Shown in pieces: positions 1 through 4,721 of a DNA stretch of 6,494 nucleotides. The notes under the pieces were generated by a model. The model saw nothing but the letters and a program-made list of their open reading frames with translations. It searched no databases and was not told the DNA's origin. The translations under genes were made by a program, and so were the position numbers. The stretch comes from Nitriliruptoraceae bacterium (GTDB lineage Bacteria > Actinomycetota > Nitriliruptoria > Nitriliruptorales > Nitriliruptoraceae). Numbering within the stretch: the stretch's first letter is position 1; each line of letters starts with the position of its first letter. Location of the stretch: assembly GCA_007123425.1 (NCBI GenBank), contig SKLC01000108.1:1-6494 (forward strand), in the 5' to 3' direction.

Positions 1-1
1 G

Positions 2-346
2 CCGCGCGTGCTGGTCCCCAGGGAGACCTGCCCCGAGCCCCCGCCGGCGCCGGAGCCCGCCCCGGAGCGGCCCCCGGAGCCCGAGCCCGCACGCCCGCCC
101 TCCGACGACGACACCGCCGAGGAGGTGGAGGCGGACCCGTCCGGTGCGCAGGAGCCGCCCTCCGAGCCCACCGACGACGAGGAGGAGGACGCTTCGGACG
201 ACGCCGTCGACGACGGCGGCTCCCCACCTCGCGAGGACGACGACGAGGACGCCGACGAGGCCGGCGGCGGGGCCGACGAGGAGAGCGACGGCGACGGGAA
301 CGGCGAGGAGGGCGACGGCGACGGGAACGGCGAGGGCGACGGGTAG
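2..346 (+). CDS. C-terminal part of an unidentified protein with a Pro/Glu- and Asp/Glu-rich tail (5' end outside window)
   Basis: The frame is open from the left edge to a TAG at 344-346 and nearly every codon ends in G or C, as in the recognised genes here, so I read it as the end of a real gene. The first visible residues (PRVLVPRETC) look like the end of a folded part. About 20 residues rich in Pro and Glu follow, then a tail made almost only of Asp, Glu, Gly, Ala and Ser, ending in two copies of a Gly-Asp-Gly-Asp-Gly-Asn-Gly-Glu unit. A GTG at 8-10 is in frame but has no ribosome binding site, so translation probably begins upstream of the window. The lipid kinase begins 37 bases after the stop on the same strand, which suggests one operon. 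I do not recognise the family. Such an acidic, disordered tail suggests a linker or exposed C-terminus, but no function can be assigned. Confidence 0.6.
   Translation, partial: PRVLVPRETCPEPPPAPEPAPERPPEPEPARPPSDDDTAEEVEADPSGAQEPPSEPTDDEEEDASDDAVDDGGSPPREDDDEDADEAGGGADEESDGDGNGEEGDGDGNGEGDG
285..335 (+). repeat. Two tandem copies of a 24-base unit, period 27
   Basis: Bases 285-308 and 312-335 are identical over 24 bases and are separated by three bases. They lie in frame inside the acidic tail and encode the same nine-residue unit twice (GDGDGNGEE-like, then GDGDGNGEG). The 27-base period keeps the frame, so copy number could change by slippage without breaking the protein. This is coding low-complexity sequence, not a mobile or regulatory repeat. 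Confidence 0.8.
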
Positions 347-373
347 CCTCCGCTCGTCGCCCGAGGGGCGGGC

Positions 374-379
374 AGGAGG
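374..379 (+). promoter_or_regulatory. Ribosome binding site fixing the lipid kinase start
   Basis: AGGAGG lies four bases before GTG 384. It is the only strong Shine-Dalgarno match near the beginning of the kinase homology. It rules out the ATG at 144, which would add an 80-residue Arg/Thr-rich leader read out of frame from the upstream acidic-tail gene. Confidence 0.75.
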
Positions 380-383
380 TCGG

Positions 384-1292
384 GTGCGCGCGCTGCTGCT
401 GTTCAACCCCAACGCGACCACCACGGACGCGGGGGTCGGCGAGCGGGTCGCCGCGACCCTCGCCGAGGGCGTCGACCTCGACGTGCGCCCGACCAAGCAG
501 CGCGGCCACGCCACCCACCTCGCCGCCGGGGCGGTCCATGAGGGCGTCGACGTGGTGTTCGCGCTGGGCGGGGACGGCACCGCCAACGAGGTGCTGCAGG
601 CACTGGCCGGCACCGGTGTGGCGATGGGGGTGCTGCCGGGCGGGAGCACCAACGTGCTCGCCCGGGCGCTCGGGCTGCCCAACGACCCGCTCGAGGCGGC
701 CGGACTGCTGGCCGATCACGTCAGGACGGGCACGCGGCGCACCATCACCCTCGGACAGGTGGGCTCCCGCTACCTCGGCTTCAACGCCGGGTTCGGCTTC
801 GACGCCGCCGTGGTCCGCCACGTCGAGCAGCACGAGCGCCGCAAGCGCTACCTCGGCCAGGGCGCCTTCGTGCTCGGCACCGCCCTGGAATGGCTGACCG
901 GCAGCGGCCGCGCCCCCGCCGCCACGCACCTTCGTCTCCCCGACGGCTCCACCAGGGGTCCCTACGCGATCACGATCGTGGCCAACACCGACCCCTACAC
1001 CTACCTGCGCTCGCGGCCCATGCACGTCCACCCCGAGGCGTCGTTCGACGCCGGCCTGGACCTCATCGCCCTGCGGTCGCTGCCGACCCCGCAGCTGCTG
1101 CGCGTGGTGCTGCGGGTGTTCCGGGACGGCTCCCACGAGGGGCTCGAGGCGGTCGACCTCTTCCACGACCTCGATGCCTTCGAGCTCACCCACCCCGAGC
1201 CGCAGCCGCTGATGGTCGACGGCGACTACGCCGGCGAGTGCGCCACGGCCCGGTTCACCGCGGTGCGGGATGCGCTGACCGTCCTGGCGTGA
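384..1292 (+). CDS. Diacylglycerol kinase-family lipid kinase
   Basis: A 302-residue protein of the DAGK catalytic family (DgkB/YegS-like). These enzymes transfer the ATP gamma-phosphate to diacylglycerol or a related lipid at the inner face of the membrane, feeding phospholipid turnover. Visible motifs in order are an N-terminal strand LLLFNPNA (4-11), the nucleotide-binding GGDGTANEV (62-70), the LPGGSTNVLARALGLP loop (84-99), NAGFGFDAAVV (134-144) and the C-terminal VDGDYAGE (278-285), which is usually VDGE in the family. Length is normal and no motif is missing. Start: GTG 384 follows AGGAGG and gives the usual beginning of the family, whereas the longer reading frame from 144 overlaps the upstream gene. 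It lies 37 bases after that gene and 235 bases before whiB1. M. tuberculosis has a kinase of this family (Rv3218, from memory) next to whiB1. The lipid substrate cannot be read from sequence; a sphingosine- or phosphatidylinositol-type acceptor is possible. Confidence 0.9.
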   Translation: MRALLLFNPNATTTDAGVGERVAATLAEGVDLDVRPTKQRGHATHLAAGAVHEGVDVVFALGGDGTANEVLQALAGTGVAMGVLPGGSTNVLARALGLPNDPLEAAGLLADHVRTGTRRTITLGQVGSRYLGFNAGFGFDAAVVRHVEQHERRKRYLGQGAFVLGTALEWLTGSGRAPAATHLRLPDGSTRGPYAITIVANTDPYTYLRSRPMHVHPEASFDAGLDLIALRSLPTPQLLRVVLRVFRDGSHEGLEAVDLFHDLDAFELTHPEPQPLMVDGDYAGECATARFTAVRDALTVLA

Positions 1293-1380
1293 TGCCGTCC
1301 GGCCGGCCACGCAGGGAGTGCGGCCCGCGCGCAGCACGGACGAATATCGCCCTGGTGCGCACCGTTGCAAGCAGGAACCC

Positions 1381-1408
1381 TTGACACCATTCGTGGTCGC
1401 GTTACGGT
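1381..1408 (+). promoter_or_regulatory. Predicted sigma-70-type promoter of whiB1
   Basis: A perfect -35 hexamer TTGACA (1381-1386) is followed after 16 bases by TACGGT (1403-1408), which fits the actinobacterial -10 pattern TAnnnT. Transcription would start near 1415, giving a leader of about 110 bases before the whiB1 ATG at 1528. It is the best promoter-like sequence in the window and lies in the only AT-richer stretch. The call rests on hexamers and spacing alone. Confidence 0.65.
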
Positions 1409-1471
1409 GCCCCACAGCGATCGAGAAATTGTTCACAAGCGCGCCGGATGGCGACCGGCCGCGTTCCCCCG

Positions 1472-1501
1472 CCGGCACACGCTCGTTGATACGCGTGCCG
1501 G
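1472..1501 (+). promoter_or_regulatory. Hairpin / inverted repeat in the whiB1 leader
   Basis: CCGGCAC (1472-1478) is perfectly complementary to GTGCCGG (1495-1501). Two further pairs inside follow one mismatch, leaving a loop of about ten bases. It sits downstream of the predicted promoter and ends 13 bases before the whiB1 ribosome binding site (1515-1519). In RNA it would form a stable stem; in DNA it is a dyad that a dimeric regulator could bind. There is no T-run after it, so it is not a typical intrinsic terminator. Which of these roles it plays is not decided by the sequence. Confidence 0.5.
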
Positions 1502-1527
1502 ACACCACTGAAACGGGAGACCACGGA

Positions 1528-1779
1528 ATGGACTGGCGTAGCAGCGCAGCGTGCATCGACGAGGACCCCGAGCTCTTCTTCCCCATCGGTACCACCGGGC
1601 CCGCCATCGAGCAGGCCGACGCCGCGAAGCGTGTGTGCGCGCGCTGCGACGTCCGTGAGGAGTGCCTCGAGTTCGCCCTTGCCACCAACCAGGACGCGGG
1701 CGTCTGGGGCGGCCTGACCGAGGACGAGCGCCGCACCCTCAAGCGCGCTCGTCAGCGTCGTCGCCGGATGGCCAGCTGA
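1528..1779 (+). CDS. whiB1: WhiB1-type [4Fe-4S] transcriptional regulator
   Basis: An 83-residue WhiB-family protein, almost the length of M. tuberculosis WhiB1 (84). WhiB1 binds a nitric-oxide-sensitive [4Fe-4S] cluster, contacts region 4 of the primary sigma factor and controls transcription; it is essential in mycobacteria. Four cluster ligands are visible at Cys9, Cys37, Cys40 and Cys46 (C-x27-CxxC-x5-C), followed by the GVWGG turn (58-62) and a basic C-terminus rich in Arg and Lys (72-80) for DNA contact. The beginning MDWR and the run DEDPELFFP (11-19) are typical of the WhiB1 subgroup (WblE in Streptomyces). Start: ATG 1528 has GGGAG at 1515-1519, eight bases upstream; the open frame continues to 1318 but that part crosses the promoter and has no WhiB similarity. 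A promoter and a leader hairpin lie upstream. The next gene begins ten bases after the stop. Confidence 0.94.
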   Translation: MDWRSSAACIDEDPELFFPIGTTGPAIEQADAAKRVCARCDVREECLEFALATNQDAGVWGGLTEDERRTLKRARQRRRRMAS

Positions 1780-1789
1780 CACCGCGAAC

Positions 1790-2074
1790 GTGCGAACCCG
1801 CACCTGGTTGACCACCCCCTCCGACCAGGCCCCGGTCACCGACGAGCGCACCCCATCGGGCGAGCGCTATGTCCCCGGACCCGGGCTGCCCACCGAGCCC
1901 CGGGCCCCTGCCCGGCGCCGGGGCCTGGCCGCGGTGATCGTCGTGGCCGTGGTGGCCCTGATCGTGGTCGCCACGCTGGTCATCCTCGGAGAGGAGGCCC
2001 AGCGCCAGGACCCCGCGGTTCCGGACTCGCCGGGCGACGGCGACGAGGCGCCCCTCGAGCTGCCCGAGACCTGA
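1790..2074 (+). CDS. Small single-pass membrane protein, unknown function
   Basis: A predicted 94-residue protein. Residues 1-41 are hydrophilic and Pro-rich, a basic patch (Arg42-Arg44) precedes one long hydrophobic segment at 46-66 made mainly of Val, Ala, Ile and Leu, and residues 67-94 are acidic and Pro-rich. The positive-inside rule puts the N-terminus in the cytoplasm and the acidic tail outside. There is no signal peptidase site or lipobox. The GTG start at 1790 follows the whiB1 stop by ten bases, so it is probably co-transcribed, but there is no Shine-Dalgarno sequence; a TTG at 1808 is another option and the start is uncertain. I do not recognise the family. The reality of the gene rests on the clean membrane segment, G/C-ending codons and tight packing. 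It converges with pdtaS, leaving 79 bases between the stops in which I see no clear terminator. Confidence 0.6.
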   Translation: MRTRTWLTTPSDQAPVTDERTPSGERYVPGPGLPTEPRAPARRRGLAAVIVVAVVALIVVATLVILGEEAQRQDPAVPDSPGDGDEAPLELPET

Positions 2075-2153
2075 TCCGCCCGTCGCGCCCGTATCGTCGA
2101 ACCGAGGCGGACGCAGACCGGGTCGGCCGGGTCGGGGCGCAACGGGACGGGGC

Positions 2154-3596
2154 TCAGCGCGGCAGGGGCAGCAGGGCCTCGCAGAGCGTGCCGGGCCCGT
2201 CGCCCGCGGCCGTGACCTCCAGCGTGCCGCCCAGCTCGGACTCGACCAGCGTCGCGGAGATCTGCAGGCCCAGGTTGGCGTCCCCGTTCAGCGACCAGCC
2301 CTCGGGAACGCCCACCCCGTCGTCGCGGATCGTCAGATGCAGGCTCGCGGTGCGCCGCTCGAGCTCGATGACGATGGTCCCGCCACGGTCGGGGAAGGCG
2401 TGCTCCACCGAGTTCTGCACCAGCTCGGAGAGCACCAGCGCCAGCGGCGTGGCCACCTCCGCGGGCAGCTCCCCGGCCCCGCCCCTGAGCTCCATGTGCA
2501 CGGGGCGGTCGGGGTCGGTCAGGCCGGTGCCCAGCATCTCGACCAGCCGCTGGGCCACCTTGTCGAAGGACACCCGCTGACGGCTGTCCTGCGACAGCGT
2601 CTCGTGCACCAAAGCGATCGAGGAGATCCGGCGCACCGACTCCCACAGGGCCTCGCGGGCCTCGGCGCTCTCCAGCCGACGGGACTGCAGTCGCAGCAGG
2701 GATGCCACGGTCTGCAGGTTGTTCTTCACCCGGTGGTGGATCTCCCGGATGGTGGCGTCCTTGTAGAGCAGCAGCCGCTCGTGGCGGCGCAGCTCGGTGA
2801 CCTCGCGGACGAGCATCAGCCCGCCCAGCACGTGGTGGGCGCGGGTGAGCGGGATCACGCGGCGCAGCACCACCGCGCCCCGTGCCTCCACCTCGGACTC
2901 GATCGGGTCGCCGTCGGCCAGCGCCTCGAGCACCGCCTGGTCGTCGAGGTCGAACTCCGAGAGGTTGCGCCCGATGATGTTCTCCATCACCCCGCAGCGA
3001 CGGAAGGCGCTCATCGCGTTCGGCGAGGCGTAGACCACCACGCCGGTGGGGTCGATGCGCACCAGGCCGTCACCGACCCGTGGGGCGAGCTCGCGCTCGG
3101 GGTCCTCGCCCGGGAAGGGGAACGAGCCCTCCGAGAGCATGTGACACAGGTCGTTGGCCGCCTGCAGGTAGGTCAGCTCGAGCTGCGAGGGCGCGCGGAC
3201 CATCGACAGGTTCGCCTCGCGCGTCACCACCGCGATCACCTCGCCGTCCAACGGCACGGGGACCGCCTCCTCGCGCACGGGCACGCCCGTCGACCAGTCG
3301 GGGTCCCCGTCGCGGACGATGCGCGCCTCCTCGAAGGCCCGGGCGACCCCGGGACGCTCCTCGGGCGCGAACGTCTGCCCGACGAGGTCCTCCTGGTAGA
3401 TCGTCTGCGCGGTGTAGGGCCGCATCTGCGCGATCACCATCAGCTGGCCCGACTCGCGGTCGCGGCAGAACATGACGAGGTCGGCGAACGACAGGTCGGC
3501 CAGGATCTGCCAGTCCGAGGCGATCGCGTGGAGCGTGTCGGTCGCGATCTCGCCGAGCCCGGCGTGCTCCTCCGCCAATTCCTCGAGTGAGGACAC
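2154..3596 (-). CDS. pdtaS: PdtaS-type cytosolic sensor histidine kinase (GAF-PAS-HisKA_2-HATPase)
   Basis: A 480-residue histidine kinase closely resembling M. tuberculosis PdtaS (about 500 residues). The N-terminus (MSSLEELAEEHAGL, then DWQILADLSFADL at 28-40) begins the GAF-like domain to about 155; a PAS-like domain spans about 172-270. The HisKA_2 dimerisation and phosphotransfer helix carries IHHRVKNNLQ (286-295), with the phospho-accepting His at 287/288. The ATPase domain has an N box SELVQNSVEHA (390-400), G1 DDGVGVP (425-431) and G2 NLGLQ (441-445). No membrane segment is present, so it is soluble. In mycobacteria PdtaS phosphorylates PdtaR, an ANTAR-domain RNA-binding response regulator, and has been linked to NO/copper and c-di-GMP sensing; no PdtaR lies in this window. 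GTG 3596 is preceded by AGGAG (3606-3602), five bases away, which overlaps the stop of the sigma-like gene; the two genes are eight bases apart and surely co-transcribed. Confidence 0.93.
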   Translation of the reverse strand: MSSLEELAEEHAGLGEIATDTLHAIASDWQILADLSFADLVMFCRDRESGQLMVIAQMRPYTAQTIYQEDLVGQTFAPEERPGVARAFEEARIVRDGDPDWSTGVPVREEAVPVPLDGEVIAVVTREANLSMVRAPSQLELTYLQAANDLCHMLSEGSFPFPGEDPERELAPRVGDGLVRIDPTGVVVYASPNAMSAFRRCGVMENIIGRNLSEFDLDDQAVLEALADGDPIESEVEARGAVVLRRVIPLTRAHHVLGGLMLVREVTELRRHERLLLYKDATIREIHHRVKNNLQTVASLLRLQSRRLESAEAREALWESVRRISSIALVHETLSQDSRQRVSFDKVAQRLVEMLGTGLTDPDRPVHMELRGGAGELPAEVATPLALVLSELVQNSVEHAFPDRGGTIVIELERRTASLHLTIRDDGVGVPEGWSLNGDANLGLQISATLVESELGGTLEVTAAGDGPGTLCEALLPLPR

Positions 3597-3601
3597 GCTC
3601 G

Positions 3602-3606
3602 CTCCT
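3602..3606 (-). promoter_or_regulatory. Ribosome binding site of pdtaS, overlapping the stop of the upstream gene
   Basis: Read on the minus strand, AGGAG begins inside the TAG stop of the sigma-like gene and lies five bases before the GTG of pdtaS. The arrangement fixes the kinase start and suggests that translation of the two genes is coupled. Confidence 0.7.
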
Positions 3607-3904
3607 AGCGGTCGAGCAGGCGCTGGAGCTGCTTCAGCGGCACGACCTCGCGGATGTGCTCGAAGGCGCGCTGCTCGATGTCCCGCGCTTCGCTCATCGA
3701 CAGGCCCAGCGCCCGTGCGGTGTCGGCCAGATCATGCGGATGCCCGTCGCGCAGCCCCATGCGGAGCTCCAGCACCTGCCGTTGGGTCTCCGGGAGCCGT
3801 TGGAGGACGTTCTTCAGCGGCCCGGAGAGCTTGCTCACCGGGTCCTGCGCGTCGCGACGGCGATCGCGCTCGCTGCGCTTGTGGGGGCGATTGCCTCGAC
3901 TCAT
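3605..3904 (-). CDS. Stand-alone sigma-70 region-4-like helix-turn-helix protein
   Basis: A 99-residue protein. Residues 1-20 are strongly basic (Arg/Lys-rich, disordered). From Leu26 to the end it lines up without gaps, as far as I can align by eye, with the C-terminus of primary sigma factors: LQRLPETQRQVLELRMGLRDG (34-54) matches region 4.1, the helix-turn-helix LADTARALGLSMSEARDIEQ (59-78) matches region 4.2, and the final LKQLQRLLDR matches the end of RpoD. Regions 1 to 3 are absent. At positions equivalent to E. coli RpoD R584, E585, R588 and Q589, which read the -35 element, it has Met70, Ser71, Arg74 and Asp75, so only one is kept. It could be an anti-terminator-like or sigma-mimicking partner of RNA polymerase rather than a sigma factor. 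ATG 3904 is preferred; an in-frame ATG at 3937 would add 11 residues. The stop lies eight bases before pdtaS, implying one operon. Confidence 0.75.
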   Translation of the reverse strand: MSRGNRPHKRSERDRRRDAQDPVSKLSGPLKNVLQRLPETQRQVLELRMGLRDGHPHDLADTARALGLSMSEARDIEQRAFEHIREVVPLKQLQRLLDR

Positions 3905-3911
3905 GTCCCCG

Positions 3912-3917
3912 AGCGTA
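3912..3917 (-). promoter_or_regulatory. Possible -10 element for a leaderless sigma-like/pdtaS transcript
   Basis: On the minus strand TACGCT (TAnnnT) ends seven bases before ATG 3904, the spacing seen for leaderless actinobacterial transcripts that begin at the A of the start codon. There is no recognisable -35 hexamer 16 to 18 bases upstream, and no good Shine-Dalgarno sequence before either possible start. A weak call resting on one hexamer. Confidence 0.3.
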
Positions 3918-4024
3918 GCCGTCGTCGCGCGTACCATCCCCGCAGACCGCCAGGCCGATGGCCAGGGCCGGGACGGGCGCGCTCGGCCGGCAGCTGCCCC
4001 GCGGGCGGCGCACCACCGACGACC

Positions 4025-4029
4025 AGGAG
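4025..4029 (+). promoter_or_regulatory. Ribosome binding site fixing the DUF5317 gene start
   Basis: AGGAG lies six bases before GTG 4036. The in-frame ATG at 3958 has no comparable site and would add 26 charged residues ahead of the first membrane helix. Confidence 0.7.
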
Positions 4030-4035
4030 CGCACG

Positions 4036-4671
4036 GTGCTGTTCACCCTCGCCGTGCTCGTGCTCGCCGTCGGGATCGCCTACGCACGCGGCGGGCGGCT
4101 CGCACGCCTCGCCCATGCCCCCCTGCACGCGAGCTGGCTGCTGGTGGCCGGTCTGGCGCTGCAGGTCGGCGTCGACGTCGCCGCCGCGCGTGGCCTGCTG
4201 GGCACGGCGACCACCGCGGGGTGGCTGCTCCTGCTGGCCTCCCAGATGCTCGTGGTCGCCTGGATCATCGCCAACCGGCATCTGCCCGGGACGGTGCTGA
4301 TCGCGGCCGGGCTGGCGCTCAACGCGATCGTGATCGCCGCCAACGGCGCGATGCCCGTCGCGCCCGAGGCACTGGCCGCCCTTGGCGCCGAGCCCGGGGC
4401 CACCCCCACCGGCAAGCACACGCTGCTGACCGACGAGACCCGGCTGCCGTGGCTGGCAGACATCCTGCCGCTGCCGGCGCTGCGCGTGGTGATCTCGGTC
4501 GGTGACCTCGTGCTCGCGGCCGGGCTGATCCCCCTCGCCCACGCCCTGATGACCTACCGACCGCCCGAGGAGCGACGGCGCGCCCGCACGCGCACCAGCG
4601 ACGATCCGGACCAGCCCGAGGAGCCGGACCAGCCCGGCGAGACCGGACCGCAACGGCCCCACGAGCGCTGA
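4036..4671 (+). CDS. DUF5317-family integral membrane protein
   Basis: A 211-residue membrane protein of unknown function. From GTG 4036 it begins directly with a hydrophobic helix (1-16) followed by YARGGRLARLA, the usual opening of this family. Further predicted helices lie at about 33-50, 60-79, 84-101 and 149-172. Family hallmarks visible are NRHLPGTVLIAAGLALN (80-96), IAANGAMPV (100-108), GKHTLLTDETRLPWLADILP (126-145) and VVISVGDLVLAAG (151-163). The middle of the protein, about 104-146, is polar and probably forms a loop holding the conserved residues. The tail (174-211) is charged and Pro-rich with the doublet PDQPEEPDQPGE and looks disordered. It is transcribed away from the sigma-like/pdtaS operon, with 131 bases between GTG 4036 and ATG 3904, and ends 48 bases before the convergent degenerate HD gene. 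Its biochemical role is not known to me; the family is common in Actinobacteria, Firmicutes and Chloroflexi. Confidence 0.85.
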   Translation: MLFTLAVLVLAVGIAYARGGRLARLAHAPLHASWLLVAGLALQVGVDVAAARGLLGTATTAGWLLLLASQMLVVAWIIANRHLPGTVLIAAGLALNAIVIAANGAMPVAPEALAALGAEPGATPTGKHTLLTDETRLPWLADILPLPALRVVISVGDLVLAAGLIPLAHALMTYRPPEERRRARTRTSDDPDQPEEPDQPGETGPQRPHER

Positions 4672-4704
4672 GCCCCGCCCGGTGGGTCCGCGCCTGCCGG
4701 TGCC

Positions 4705-4721
4705 GAGCGGAGCCTCCGCTC
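4705..4721. terminator. Possible bidirectional terminator hairpin between convergent genes
   Basis: GAGCGGA (4705-4711) and TCCGCTC (4715-4721) form a perfect seven-base stem with a three-base loop between the DUF5317 stop (4671) and the convergent HD-like gene, whose stop codon at 4720-4722 overlaps the right arm. No T-run follows on either strand, which is common for actinobacterial terminators but leaves the call uncertain. Confidence 0.45.

Noticed and set aside
144..383. An 80-residue N-terminal extension of the lipid kinase
   Set aside because: It is Arg/Thr-rich, overlaps the acidic-tail gene in another frame and has no ribosome binding site; AGGAGG before GTG 384 fits the family start.
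1293..1345. A terminator after the lipid kinase
   Set aside because: CCGGCCGG-type and GTGC/GCAC pairings occur but the stems are short or mismatched and lack a T-run; chance pairing is likely at this GC content.
1422..1437. A CRP-like site in the whiB1 leader, since mycobacterial whiB1 is cAMP-CRP controlled
   Set aside because: Only the right half (TCACA, 1433-1437) matches; the left half (CGAGA) agrees at three of five bases and the position is downstream of the predicted promoter.
1402..1851. A 149-codon open frame on the minus strand across whiB1
   Set aside because: It covers the promoter and whole coding region of whiB1 in antisense and has no recognisable domain; whiB1 has every diagnostic cysteine.
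2075..2111. A terminator between the convergent small membrane protein and pdtaS
   Set aside because: The only complementary arms seen, TCCGCC (2075-2080) and GGCGGA (2106-2111), are six bases with a 25-base loop and no T-run, too weak to call.
2337..3590. A 417-codon open frame on the plus strand opposite pdtaS
   Set aside because: It is the antisense shadow of a clearly recognised kinase; its product is His/Gln/Arg/Leu-rich low-complexity sequence with no family features, as expected in GC-rich DNA.
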